Assembly: GCF_016863335.1 (NCBI RefSeq)
Contig: NZ_BOOR01000036.1
Span: forward strand, 46,688-110,687
Reading direction: 5' to 3'
From: Planotetraspora thailandica
Lineage (GTDB): Bacteria > Actinomycetota > Actinomycetes > Streptosporangiales > Streptosporangiaceae
DNA: 64,000 nucleotides
Position 1 is the first letter of the stretch. Each line of letters opens with the position of its first letter. The notes beneath the pieces were generated by a model, which did not search any database, was not told the DNA's origin, and saw nothing but the letters and a program-made list of their open reading frames with translations. Shown here piece by piece: positions 1 to 10,839 of the stretch. The position numbers and the translations under genes are program-made.

Positions 1-755
1 ACGGCCCGCGCGTCGTGCAGGGCGTGCACGGCGTCGAGGCGCAGGCCGTCGACGTGGTAGTCGCGCAGCCACTGCAGCGCGTTCTCGATGAAGTAGCGCC
101 GCACCTCGTCGGAGCCGGGCCCGTCGAGGTTGACCGCGTCTCCCCAGTAGGAGCCCTTGAAGTCGTGGAAGTACGGCCCGAACTTGGCCAGATAGTTCCC
201 CGACGGGCCGAGGTGGTTGTAGACGACGTCGAGGATCACGCCGAGACCGGCGCGGTGGCACGCGTCGACGAGCATCTTCAGCCCGTCGGGCCCGCCGTAC
301 TCCTCGTTGACGGCGTACAGGTCGACGCCGTCGTATCCCCAGTTGCGCCGCCCGGGCACGGGAGGAACCGGCATGAGCTCGATGAAGTCGACGCCGAGGG
401 ACACGAGGTGATCCAGCTTGCCGATCACGCCGCGGAAGGTGCCCTCCGGGGTGAACGTGCCGACGTGCAGCTCGTAGATGACCGATCCGCGCAGGTCGCG
501 GCCGCGCCACTCCTGGTCTCCCCAGGTGAATCGCGCGTGGTCGCAGACCATGCTCGGGCCTTCGACGCCGTACGGCTGCCGCCGCGTGCGCGGGTCGGGG
601 TAGGGCCCCTCGCCGTCCACGTAGAAGGCGTAGGCCGTGCCGTGCTCGTCCCCGGGTGCGCTCCACCACCCGTCGCGGCCCGGCGACATGTCGTGCCTGC
701 TTCCCCCGAGTTCGACCTCGACTCGTGCCGCCTGGGGCGCCCAGACCTCGTACAT
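1..755 (-). CDS. treZ: Malto-oligosyltrehalose trehalohydrolase (partial, 3' end outside window)
   Basis: Cytoplasmic enzyme that hydrolyses the maltooligosyl trehalose made by TreY and releases trehalose. Only about 251 N-terminal residues are inside the window. The minus-strand translation from ATG 755 begins [16 protein letters not shown], an early-set beta-sandwich typical of TreZ. The GH13 barrel follows with [31 protein letters not shown] and [10 protein letters not shown], which carries the expected nucleophile Asp just before the edge. GGAGGGG lies a few bases ahead of the ATG and decides the start. It is the last gene of a treX-treY-treZ run, 71 bp after treY, so co-transcription is likely. 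Confidence 0.93.
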   Translation of the reverse strand, partial: MYEVWAPQAARVEVELGGSRHDMSPGRDGWWSAPGDEHGTAYAFYVDGEGPYPDPRTRRQPYGVEGPSMVCDHARFTWGDQEWRGRDLRGSVIYELHVGTFTPEGTFRGVIGKLDHLVSLGVDFIELMPVPPVPGRRNWGYDGVDLYAVNEEYGGPDGLKMLVDACHRAGLGVILDVVYNHLGPSGNYLAKFGPYFHDFKGSYWGDAVNLDGPGSDEVRRYFIENALQWLRDYHVDGLRLDAVHALHDARA

Positions 756-826
756 GCCCCTCCAGCTGTCGACGACGGCCTCCCGGCCGCCTTCCGGCAA
801 AGACTTCCCCCGTTCCCCGAGAACGC

Positions 827-3025
827 TCAGCGCTCCTCGTTCGGCGCGCGTTCCAGCAGCGCGACCGGATGGCGAGACAGAAGGTGCCCCAGCAGGATCC
901 GGCCGGTGTGCCGTCGTTCTGTGAGCAGATCACGCCAGCGGCCCGGCGGCAACATGAGCGAGTCGTTCCCCCAGCCGCCGCGGCGCTCCAGTCCCGCGGG
1001 CAGGCGGGTGGCCACCGCGACCGCACGGTCTCCGCGGGCGAAGGCGATCGCGTGCTCTCCCGCCTCGATCGGCTCGTACGGCGCGGCAGGATCGAGCCGT
1101 TTCCGCAGGTTGAGCGCGGTGGTCGTGAGCAGGAGCTTCTGGCCGTCCCAGGAGTCGCCCGGTGCGGCGAGCAGCCTGCGCCGCCTGTCGAAGTCGACGG
1201 GGCGCCGGTTGTCGGGGTCGACCAGGGAGAAATCGGTGACCTCGTTGCCCTGGTAGACGTCGGGCACGCCGGGCATCATCAGCTGCACGAGCTTCTGCCC
1301 GAGCGAGTTGACCCGGGCGTACCGGTCGACCTTCGCGGTGAACGCCGCGACCGCGGGCCCGCAGACCTCGATGGCCTGCTCGGCGAAGCGGGCGATGCCC
1401 GCCTCGTAGCCGTGGTCGGGGCTCTGCCACGACACGGAGGTCTTGGCCTCGCGTGCTGCCTTGAGCAGGTAGCCGGTGAAACGCTCGGCCGAGATGGGCC
1501 AGGCCGCCATGAGGGTCTGCCAGGCCAGGTAGTCGAGCCGCGGGTCGAACCGCACGGCCCCCGACCAGGCGCCGACGGCCTCGGCCCACTCGCCGGGCAA
1601 CTCGGACAACACGACGAGCCTGGCCCGCACGTCCTCCGAGCGTTTGGTGTCGTGGGTGGACAAGGTGGTCATCGTCGTGGGCGCCAGCCCGGCGCAGAAG
1701 GCGTGGAACTCGCCGGCGGAGACCCCGAACCTGTCGGGCTCCCCGCCCACCTCGTTGAGCGCGGCCAGCGGATACCAGCGGTAGAGCGCGGTGTCCTCGA
1801 CGCCCTTGGCCGTGACGGGGCCGCACGTCTGCTGGAACCTGGTCACGGCCTCGGCAGGGCCGTACATGACGAGGTTGGCCGTCTTGGCGACGGCGTCGGC
1901 GTCGGCGCGGGTGGCGGCCTGACGCGCGGCGGCCTGGATGACGGCGAGCGACTCGGCCGACGGCTGCTCTCCGGGGTCGACGTAGGCGCGGTAGACCGGC
2001 ATCGCCGCGAGCAGCTCGACGGCGGCCTCGCGCAGGGCGTCGTCGCCGAGCGCGTCCACCAGCCGGTCCACCTCGCCGCGGAAGAACAGCTCGATGACGT
2101 GCTTCTTCGCCTCGTACCGCACCGGCTCGTAGGAGCCGGGCACCCCCGTGTGCCGGGTGAACGTCTCGATGAGCGCGTCACGGCCCGCGGGGTCGACGAA
2201 CAGCCGGGTGATCATGTTGAGGGCGTCGTATCCGGTGGTCCCGTCGCACGGCCAGCCGTCCGGCAGCCGCTCGCCGTCGATGAGGATCTTCTCCACCCAC
2301 AGCGGGCCGGGCACGTGGGGCCGCAGCCGTTCGAGATAGCCGCGCGGGTCGGCCAGGCCGTCGGGGTGGTCGACCCGCAGCCCCTCGACGACGCCCTCGC
2401 CGACCAGCGACAACATGACGGCGTGGGTGGCGTCGAAGACCTCGGGGTCCTCCACCCTCAGGCCGATCAGCGAGGAGACGTCGAAGAACCGCCGGTAGCC
2501 GGGGCTCTCGCGCCAGTTCACCAGCCGGTAGTGCTGGGCCTCCAGGAGCTCGGGCAGCGGGAGGTGCTCCGTACCGGGCCGGATCGGGAAGACATGGTCG
2601 TAGTAGCGCAGAACGGTCCCGTCGACCACGAGGCCGCCCGGGTCGTCGCCCAGGACGGGGAGCGCGACCGGCCACTCCATGTCGAACCAGCGCGCGGCGG
2701 GCGAGCCGGGCCCGTCCCTGAGCGCCGACCAGAGTTGTGCGTTGTCCGACTCGGGCTGCGGCACCGTCATGTGGTTGGGCACGATGTCGGCGACCAGCGG
2801 CAGACCCTCGGCCGCGAGGGCGCGCAGGGCCTCGATCCCGCCGAACTCGGCCCTGACCCTGCCGTGGTCCGTCACGTCGTAGCCGTGCAGGGAGCCGCCG
2901 ACCGCCTGGAGGATCGGCGACAGGTAGAGGCGGCCGACACCCAGGTCCCTGAGGTATCCGACCAGCCGGGCCACCTCGCGGAACCCGAGGTCGGGGGTGA
3001 GCTGCACGCGGTAGGTCGAGGTCAC
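827..3025 (-). CDS. treY: Malto-oligosyltrehalose synthase
   Basis: Isomerises the reducing end of maltodextrin from an alpha-1,4 to an alpha,alpha-1,1 bond, the first step of the TreY/TreZ route. About 732 aa, usual for the family. It opens [14 protein letters not shown], then DIVPNHM. The GH13 catalytic segments are [10 protein letters not shown] (nucleophile Asp), [11 protein letters not shown] (acid/base Glu) and [14 protein letters not shown] (stabilising Asp). The GTG at 3025 is preferred; an in-frame TTG at 3040 would add five residues. It starts 31 bp after the treX stop, and treZ follows, so the operon order is treX-treY-treZ. Confidence 0.95.
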   Translation of the reverse strand: MTSTYRVQLTPDLGFREVARLVGYLRDLGVGRLYLSPILQAVGGSLHGYDVTDHGRVRAEFGGIEALRALAAEGLPLVADIVPNHMTVPQPESDNAQLWSALRDGPGSPAARWFDMEWPVALPVLGDDPGGLVVDGTVLRYYDHVFPIRPGTEHLPLPELLEAQHYRLVNWRESPGYRRFFDVSSLIGLRVEDPEVFDATHAVMLSLVGEGVVEGLRVDHPDGLADPRGYLERLRPHVPGPLWVEKILIDGERLPDGWPCDGTTGYDALNMITRLFVDPAGRDALIETFTRHTGVPGSYEPVRYEAKKHVIELFFRGEVDRLVDALGDDALREAAVELLAAMPVYRAYVDPGEQPSAESLAVIQAAARQAATRADADAVAKTANLVMYGPAEAVTRFQQTCGPVTAKGVEDTALYRWYPLAALNEVGGEPDRFGVSAGEFHAFCAGLAPTTMTTLSTHDTKRSEDVRARLVVLSELPGEWAEAVGAWSGAVRFDPRLDYLAWQTLMAAWPISAERFTGYLLKAAREAKTSVSWQSPDHGYEAGIARFAEQAIEVCGPAVAAFTAKVDRYARVNSLGQKLVQLMMPGVPDVYQGNEVTDFSLVDPDNRRPVDFDRRRRLLAAPGDSWDGQKLLLTTTALNLRKRLDPAAPYEPIEAGEHAIAFARGDRAVAVATRLPAGLERRGGWGNDSLMLPPGRWRDLLTERRHTGRILLGHLLSRHPVALLERAPNEER

Positions 3026-3056
3026 GGCACCGCCCTTCAACGGTTGTGGAAAGCGA

Positions 3057-5183
<2,127 letters not shown>

Positions 5184-5391
5184 GCGACCTCCTCGCCCGC
5201 CGATCCGGACGGCCGCGCGGGGTTCGCGCCCCTGGCCACCGGTCCGTCCAGAAGCGGCGGCCGTACGCACGACCGCCGCGATCACACTCGTTCACCAGAC
5301 ATCGTGCCTGCCCTCGGAAGGCCGGGACAGTCCTGCCACGTTAACGACACGTATGCCAGAAGACGAAATACCCCCCACCCCACCCTTGGTG

Positions 5392-5510
5392 GTGATCATG
5401 CAGAAGTTCGGAGATCAACGGCCTGACCGGCCAAGACGCAAATCGTGATCATGCAGAAGTTCGGCGATCACCCCGCCGACCTGCCCGAACCCCTTCCGTG
5501 ATCATGCACC
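5392..5510 (+). repeat. Half copy of the 53-nt-period repeat element (array A)
   Basis: Three direct copies of GTGATCATGCAGAAGTTCGG-like sequence start at 5392, 5445 and 5499, spaced 53-54 nt. The third copy has the shortened form GTGATCATGCAC. A second block, TGACC before unit 2 and CGACCTGC before unit 3, begins exactly 21 nt ahead of each following unit. The same ordered units form the left arms of the elements at 45150 and 48489, so this is a left arm without its mirrored right arm. It lies between the 3' end of the histidine kinase gene and the 5' region of treX. Confidence 0.85.
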
Positions 5511-5523
5511 GGCCGTGTGCTCC

Positions 5524-6837
5524 TCAATGGGCTCTGCCCCTGCGCAGCAGCCGCCGCGGCCGGGAACGGACCGCAGATCCGTCGGCACGGATCCACAGGT
5601 GGACGCCGGCGCCTCCGAGCGCGGGCGGGTCGATGCGGAGGCTTCCACCCGTCGACTCCGCGAGCCGGCGGGCGATGTCGAGCCCCAGGCCGGTCGAGCC
5701 CGCACCGCTGTGGCCGCGCCGCAGCGCCCCCTCGGGGTCGGCGAAGCCGGGCCCGGCGTCGGAGACCAGGATGCCCGTCATGCCGGCGCCCTGATGGAGG
5801 GCGACCCGGAACCCGGTGCCCTGGGGCGTGTGCCGGAAGACGTTGCCGAGCAGCGCGTCGACCGCCGCACCCAGGTCGGCCGCGGCCACCGGCACCGGGC
5901 TCGGCGCGTCGGCTCCGGCGAGTTCCCACGGGCGTTCCTGGTCATCGGCCAGAGCCGACCAGAAGGCGAGCCGCTCCCGCAGCACCTCGGCCGCGTCGCA
6001 CGACTTCGCGACCGGCCGGACGGGCCTGCGCGCCGCCTCGATGATCTCGTCGACCGCCTGTTCCAGCCGGTCGATGGCGAGCCTGCTCTGCTCGGCCTCC
6101 GGACCGCCGCCGACGTTGAGGCGCAGCGCGGTCAGCGGGGTGCGCAGCCGGTGGGACAGGTCGGCGGCCAGCTCGCGTTCCGCCGCCAGCAGCCCGGTCA
6201 CCTGGTCGGCCATGGTGTTGAACGCCTTGCCGAGCGCCATCAGCTCGGGCGGGCCGTCGGGCGTCACGCGCACCGACAGGTCGCCTGAGCCGAGGGCCGC
6301 CGCCGCGTCGCCGAGGCGCCGCGCCGAGCGCACCACCCTGGCGCCGAGCCGGTCGCCGACTGCGACCGAGCCCGCGACCAGGGCGAGCGCCACGCCGGTC
6401 AGCACCGCCCACGACGCGGCGACCCCTTTCGTCACGTCCTTGTCCGGCGCGTACGCCTCGATGACCGCCTGCCTGCCTCCGCCGAGCGCGACCGGCTTGA
6501 GCAGCGCGTATCCCCCTGCCACCCGTACGGTCGACACGCGCCCGCCCGCACCGGCGACCTCGGCCGGGGTGGCCCGGGAGACGCCGACGGTGGCGCCGTC
6601 GCGCAGGTGGACGGCGAGCCGCTCGGCGCCCGCGGGCGTGCTGGCCAGCGCCCGCCTCAGCGACTCGGCGTCGTCGGTCACGACCAGCGCGGGGACCATC
6701 GCGGTCGCCTGTCGTTCGGCGTCGGCGATCGCCCGGTCTTCGGCGATCTCCTTGACCGCCACGGCGAGCGGGATCAGGAACGCCAGCGCCACCATGGCCG
6801 TCACCGCCAGCGCCACCAGGGCCAGGCTGCGCCTCAC
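5524..6837 (-). CDS. Two-component sensor histidine kinase
   Basis: Membrane sensor kinase, about 437 aa. The order is: a TM segment near the N-terminus (ALVALAVTAMVALAFLIPL), an extracytoplasmic sensor of about 110 aa, a second TM (WAVLTGVALALVAGSVAVG), HAMP, HisKA with the phospho-acceptor in DLSHRLRTPLTALRL, and HATPase with N box NVFRHTPQGT and G box SDAGPGF. The GTG at 6837 is chosen because it sits just ahead of the first TM; a longer frame to 7077 overlaps the regulator gene. It lies 40 bp downstream of the frameshifted response regulator, its probable partner. The ligand is unknown. Confidence 0.9.
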   Translation of the reverse strand: MRRSLALVALAVTAMVALAFLIPLAVAVKEIAEDRAIADAERQATAMVPALVVTDDAESLRRALASTPAGAERLAVHLRDGATVGVSRATPAEVAGAGGRVSTVRVAGGYALLKPVALGGGRQAVIEAYAPDKDVTKGVAASWAVLTGVALALVAGSVAVGDRLGARVVRSARRLGDAAAALGSGDLSVRVTPDGPPELMALGKAFNTMADQVTGLLAAERELAADLSHRLRTPLTALRLNVGGGPEAEQSRLAIDRLEQAVDEIIEAARRPVRPVAKSCDAAEVLRERLAFWSALADDQERPWELAGADAPSPVPVAAADLGAAVDALLGNVFRHTPQGTGFRVALHQGAGMTGILVSDAGPGFADPEGALRRGHSGAGSTGLGLDIARRLAESTGGSLRIDPPALGGAGVHLWIRADGSAVRSRPRRLLRRGRAH

Positions 6838-6877
6838 CTGCGGCCGGCGTCTCGTCGCGGACCCGCCGTACGGCCGG

Positions 6878-7562
6878 TCATTCCGCAGACTCGGGCGGAA
6901 GGCTGAGCCGGACGCCGACCCCGCGCACGGTGTGCAGATACCGGGGGCGGGACGCGCTCTCGCCGAGCTTGCGGCGCAACCAGGACAGGTGCACATCGAT
7001 CGTCTGGTCGTCGCCGTAGGACTGGCGCCACACCTCCGACAGCAGTTCCTTGCGTGAGACGACCCGGCCGGGCGCACAGGTAGGCCAGCAGGTCGAACTC
7101 GCGCCGGGTGAGGTCGAGCGGGGTCCCGTCCAGCGCCGCCTCCCTGCGGTCGGGGTCGACGGTGAGACCTCCCACGCGGATGACCGCCGGCGCCGGCCCG
7201 GGCCTCGCCCGGCGCAGCACCGCCTCCAGCCGCGCGTTGAGGTGGTCTCCGGAGAAGGGTTTGACGAGGTAGTCGTCGGCCCCGTACCGGAGCAGCCGGA
7301 CGATCTCGGTCTCCTCGTCGCGGGCCGTGGCCACGATGACCGGGACGTCGGAGACGGCCCGGAGCATCTTGAGCGCCTCGGCGCCGTCGAGATCGGGCAG
7401 CCCGAGGTCGAGGATCACGACGTCGGGGGCGGCGTGGGCGATCTCCCTGAGGGCGTCGAGCGCTCCGGCGGCGCTGCGTACGGCATGGCTGCGTCCGGTC
7501 AGGTCACGGATGATCGCGGATCGGACGAATTCGTCGTCCTCCACGAGCAGAACGGTCGCCAT
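6878..7562 (-). pseudogene. OmpR/PhoB-type response regulator with internal frameshift
   Basis: The receiver domain is intact: MATVLLVEDDEFV, phospho-acceptor in VVILDLGLPDLDG, switch residues TARDEE and DYLVKPF. The winged-helix domain starts normally (REFDLLAYLCARPGR) but loses frame near 7063-7068. The correct continuation, RKELLSEVWRQSYGDDQ through YLHTVRGVGVRL, lies in the next frame and ends at 6878. The span is 685 bp, one base over a multiple of three. Loss of one copy of a CCGGG doublet would explain it, because family members usually read PGxVVSRKEL here. It is either a true inactivating mutation or a sequence error. The kinase gene downstream is intact. Confidence 0.8.
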
Positions 7563-7690
7563 GGGGCAGAAACGTACACCGCTCTGCGAGCGCATTTTCG
7601 CCGGATGAATACCCTACTCGTCATTGATTTCCCGCCTGCTTCATGTTTGTCACGAAATACCAGTACACGTGCCGCTAGAGTGAGCGGCCG

Positions 7691-8242
7691 ATGAAAAGGG
7701 CCGCCGGTTACACGCTCGCCTGGTGCGGGGCGACCGCGCTCGCCGTCGGGATCTCCTGGCTCGGCGTTCGCGACGTGCTGCGCAGCACCGCCATGGACGA
7801 GACGCCCCGCGCTCCCCTGGTCGCCGACGCGCCCAGTGGCTCAGGAGAGGTCGGCGGCACGTCGCGCCCGCTCCCCCCAGCCGACGCCTCAGCCGACGCC
7901 TCGGCCGGCGGCGACCGCGAGTCGCCCGCCCCCGTCCCCTCCGTACGGCACGCGCGGGCGCCCTCGCCGCATCCGACGCCCCGGGTGGCCGCGAAGGCGC
8001 CGACAAAGCCCGCCCCGGACGAGAGCCTCCACACGTTCAGCCTCAAGGGGGGCAGGGCGACGATCGCGGTGACGGCCGGCGACTGCCGCGTCGTGACCGC
8101 CACGCCCAACGACGGTTACGAACTGAAGGTCTGGGAGACCTCCTCATGGCTGCGCGTCGCCTTCCTCCAGGCTCCGCATGAATCGTCCGCGTTCTGCACC
8201 TGGAACGCCCTTCCGCCCCGTCTTGACACGTACGAGAACTGA
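7691..8242 (+). CDS. Hypothetical membrane-anchored or secreted protein
   Basis: 183 aa, not recognised. There is one hydrophobic N-terminal segment (YTLAWCGATALAVGISWLGV), likely a signal anchor. A Pro/Ala/Ser-rich low-complexity linker follows (about residues 40-110), then a compact C-terminal region of about 70 aa with two Cys residues (DCRVV and SAFCTW) that could pair outside the cell. It is divergent from the two-component genes; the 128-bp gap can hold both promoters. No functional claim is possible. Confidence 0.7.
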   Translation: MKRAAGYTLAWCGATALAVGISWLGVRDVLRSTAMDETPRAPLVADAPSGSGEVGGTSRPLPPADASADASAGGDRESPAPVPSVRHARAPSPHPTPRVAAKAPTKPAPDESLHTFSLKGGRATIAVTAGDCRVVTATPNDGYELKVWETSSWLRVAFLQAPHESSAFCTWNALPPRLDTYEN

Positions 8243-8301
8243 GCGACGACCAGCAATTTGTTCGAGGCGGATACCTTTCCGGTCTCCGATGTGCGTCAGC
8301 A

Positions 8302-8329
8302 TGTCGAAAGGGACGGGCCGTGCTTCGAC
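8302..8329 (+). promoter_or_regulatory. Candidate ECF42 promoter
   Basis: TGTCGA at 8302-8307 and CGAC at 8326-8329, 18 nt apart, match the -35 TGTCGA / -10 CGA(C/T) elements described for ECF42 sigma factors, as I recall. The site lies about 50 bp ahead of the DGPF gene start, so the sigma factor encoded downstream may activate its own operon. The motif match is seen directly; function is inferred. Confidence 0.55.
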
Positions 8330-8378
8330 CTACCCGCGGACGGACCCCGGCGAGGGGTCCGAGCGAAGGAGCGAGGAC

Positions 8379-8777
8379 ATGAAATACATGATGCTGATGC
8401 AGTTCGGCCCCCTGAGCGGCCTGCCTTCGATGGACACTTGGCCTCCGGAGGACATCGCGGCCCACATCCAGTTCATGCACGACACCAACAAGAAGCTCGT
8501 CGATGACGGCGAGTTCGTCCAGGCGGAGGGTCTGGCCGACCCGGGCCAGACCCTGATCGTGCGCTCCGGCGTCGACGGCGGCCCCGTGGTCACGGACGGC
8601 CCCTTCCCCGAGACGAAGGAGTTCCTCGTCGGCTGGTGGATCGTGGACCTCGACAGTCCGGAACGGGCCGTCGAGGTCGCCGCGTACGTGTCCGCCGCGC
8701 CCGGGCCGGGAGGCAGGCCGCTGAACATGCCCATCGAGGTGCGCCAGGTGATGTCGATCGAGCCCGGGGAGATGTGA
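8379..8777 (+). CDS. YCII-related DGPF-domain protein
   Basis: Small cytoplasmic protein (132 aa) of the YCII/DGPF family. It starts MKYMMLMQFGP and carries the signature VTDGPFPETKEFLVGWW. Family members are ferredoxin-like folds that are typically encoded next to ECF42 sigma factors; their biochemical role is not settled. The ATG at 8379 follows GAAGGAGCGAGGAC, a good ribosome site. The stop codon overlaps the start of the sigma gene (ATGTGA), which indicates translational coupling. Confidence 0.88.
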   Translation: MKYMMLMQFGPLSGLPSMDTWPPEDIAAHIQFMHDTNKKLVDDGEFVQAEGLADPGQTLIVRSGVDGGPVVTDGPFPETKEFLVGWWIVDLDSPERAVEVAAYVSAAPGPGGRPLNMPIEVRQVMSIEPGEM

Positions 8778-10051
8778 GCTCGGGCGTGTCATCTGGGGGG
8801 CCCGTCGTCGACGACCTGCTGCGCGAACTCGTGCCGCAGGTCGTCGGCGTGCTCACCCGGCGTTTCGGAGACTTCGACGCCGCAGAGGACGCCGTCCAGG
8901 AGTCGCTGATCGACGCGGCCTCCCAATGGCCCCGGCAGGGGGTGCCGGACAATCCCCGCGGCTGGCTCGTCCAGGTCGCGTACCGGCGGATGGTCGAACA
9001 GGTGCGGGGCGAGCAGGCCAGGCGCCGCAGGGAAGAACTGGTGGCCGCGCGGGAGCCGTCCGACGAGCTGACGGCTCCGCCCGCCGACGACGCACTCGAC
9101 AGGGACCGGGACGACACGCTGACCACCTTGTTCCTGTGCTGCCATCCCGCGCTGACCCCGGCCTCCGCCATCGCGCTCACTCTGCGGTCGGTGGGCGGCC
9201 TGACCACGGCCGAGATCGCCAGCGCGTTCATGGTCCCGGAGGCCACCATGGGGCAGCGGATCAGCCGGGCCAAGCAGCGCATCAAGGCGTCAGGCGTGCC
9301 GTTCCGGCTGCCCGGCGCCGGAGAGCGGGCGGGACGGCTCAAGTCGGTGCTGCACGTGCTGTACCTCATCTTCAACGAGGGCTACGCCACCAGCTCCGGC
9401 CCCGAATTGCAGCGCGTGGAGCTCTCGCGGGAAGCGATCCGGCTGGCGCGGATGGCCCACGACATGCTGCCCGGTGACGGCGAGGTGGCCGGGCTGCTCG
9501 CGTTGATGCTGCTCACCGATGCCAGGCGTCCCGCGCGCGCCGACCGGTACGGCGCCGCGATCCCGCTGGCCGAGCAGGACAGGAGCCTGTGGGACGGCAA
9601 GGCCGTCGCGGAAGGCATCGAGCTGATCACCCGCACCCTGGCGGGCGGCGCGGTCGGCCCCTACCAGCTGCAGGCGGCGATCGCCGCCGTGCACGACGAG
9701 GCGCCGACGGCGGAGGCGACGGACTGGCCCCAGATCCTCGCGTTGTACGGCCTGCTGGAACGCATGTCGGACAACCCGATGGTCTCGCTCAGCCGGGCCG
9801 TCGCCGCCGCCATGGTCCACGGCCCGGCCGCCGGTCTGCGCATGCTCGATGAACTCGACGCCGGCGGACGGCTGGCGGGGCACCATCGCTTCTACGCGAC
9901 CCGGGCCCACCTGCGCGAGATGGCCGGTGAACACCAAGCGGCGATCGACGACTATCGCCTCGCGGCCGGCCGTACGACCAGCATCCGCGAACGCGACCAC
10001 CTCACCACCCGCGCCGCCCGGCTGTCCGCCGACCAGACGCCACCCGGTTAG
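8774..10051 (+). CDS. ECF42-type RNA polymerase sigma factor
   Basis: About 425 aa, much longer than a simple ECF sigma factor. The sigma-2 region is LLRELVPQVVGVLTRRFGDFDAAEDAVQES and the sigma-4 region is LTTAEIASAFMVPEATMGQRI. A long TPR-like C-terminal extension (about residues 200-420) is characteristic of ECF42. The start GTG 8774 overlaps the DGPF stop in ATGTGA. The extension probably senses or interacts with a partner, as no anti-sigma gene is present. A TGTCGA-type promoter upstream of the pair suggests autoregulation. Confidence 0.88.
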   Translation: MSSGVSSGGPVVDDLLRELVPQVVGVLTRRFGDFDAAEDAVQESLIDAASQWPRQGVPDNPRGWLVQVAYRRMVEQVRGEQARRRREELVAAREPSDELTAPPADDALDRDRDDTLTTLFLCCHPALTPASAIALTLRSVGGLTTAEIASAFMVPEATMGQRISRAKQRIKASGVPFRLPGAGERAGRLKSVLHVLYLIFNEGYATSSGPELQRVELSREAIRLARMAHDMLPGDGEVAGLLALMLLTDARRPARADRYGAAIPLAEQDRSLWDGKAVAEGIELITRTLAGGAVGPYQLQAAIAAVHDEAPTAEATDWPQILALYGLLERMSDNPMVSLSRAVAAAMVHGPAAGLRMLDELDAGGRLAGHHRFYATRAHLREMAGEHQAAIDDYRLAAGRTTSIRERDHLTTRAARLSADQTPPG

Positions 10052-10197
10052 CGCACCACAGTCAGAACGCGATTGGCCCTCCGTACACCGATTGCCTGGT
10101 CACCGCAGGCGTGCTCGCCCATGGGGGCATGTCATCCAGCGGAGACCTTGCCCCTCGAGTTGCAGCCGGTTGACCAAACCGGATAGGTCATACCGCC

Positions 10198-10653
10198 ATG
10201 ACCGGATTCAAGAAATTCCTCGTGCGCGGCAACCTCGTGGAGCTCGCCGTCGCGGTCGTCATCGGAGCCGCCTTCAGTGGCCTGGTCGACGCCCTGGTCT
10301 CGGACATCATCACCCCCCTCATCGGCGCGGTGACGGGTGGGCACGAGCCCGATTTCGCCGACTACTCCTTCAAAATCAACGGCGCCGAGTTCAAGTACGG
10401 CGACTTCGTCAACCACGCTGTGTCGTTCCTCATCGTGGCCGCCGTCATCTACTGGCTCGTCGTGCTGCCCATGGCCCGCCTGCTCAGCCTCCTCACCCGG
10501 GACAAGGCCGCCACCGAGAAGCAGTGCCCCGAGTGCCTGAGCGACATCCCCGTCGCCGCGCGCCGCTGCGCCTTCTGCACCGCCGTGCTCGTGGCCCCCG
10601 CGGGCTCCCCCGCCTCCATGACCGCCCACGCCCCTGGCAGGCACTCGGCCTGA
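10198..10653 (+). CDS. mscL: Large-conductance mechanosensitive channel
   Basis: Pentameric membrane safety valve opened by turgor. 151 aa. It starts MTGFKKFLVRGNLVELAVAV. TM1 spans about residues 12-45 and TM2 about 70-95 (HAVSFLIVAAVIYWLVVLP), separated by a periplasmic loop. The cytoplasmic tail carries CPECLSDIPVAARRCAFC, two CxxC pairs like a small zinc ribbon. Actinobacterial MscL proteins often have this feature; E. coli MscL does not. It stands alone and ends before a strong terminator at 10725. Confidence 0.93.
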   Translation: MTGFKKFLVRGNLVELAVAVVIGAAFSGLVDALVSDIITPLIGAVTGGHEPDFADYSFKINGAEFKYGDFVNHAVSFLIVAAVIYWLVVLPMARLLSLLTRDKAATEKQCPECLSDIPVAARRCAFCTAVLVAPAGSPASMTAHAPGRHSA

Positions 10654-10724
10654 TCCCGGCGCCTGGGTGACACCCTGACCCAGGCCATCTACGACGCGTT
10701 CCCCACGGTCCGCTGACCAACCTG

Positions 10725-10755
10725 GGTTCCCGGCCGCCGAGAGCGGCCGGGAACC
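10725..10755 (+). terminator. Strong hairpin terminator downstream of mscL
   Basis: A 13-bp perfect stem (GGTTCCCGGCCGC with GCGGCCGGGAACC) around a 5-nt loop CGAGA, followed by GGCTTTTC on the plus strand. It lies 71 bp after the mscL stop and could also serve as a bidirectional block for the convergent kinase gene ending at 10840. Confidence 0.8.
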
Positions 10756-10839
10756 GGCTTTTCGCACCGGGTTCTCACGGAGGTTTCCCAGCGCGCACGT
10801 CCCACGACGGCGCGGTGAACGCGCCGGCGGTTCACTCGG

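Noticed and set aside
6838..7077. Upstream extension of the histidine kinase
   Set aside because: It overlaps the response regulator's DNA-binding region in another frame and has no homology; GTG 6837 just before the first TM is better.
10663..10716. Short frame LGDTLTQAIYDAFPTVR after mscL, possible gene-end remnant
   Set aside because: Only 17 codons, no start and no partner fragment; cannot be told from chance.
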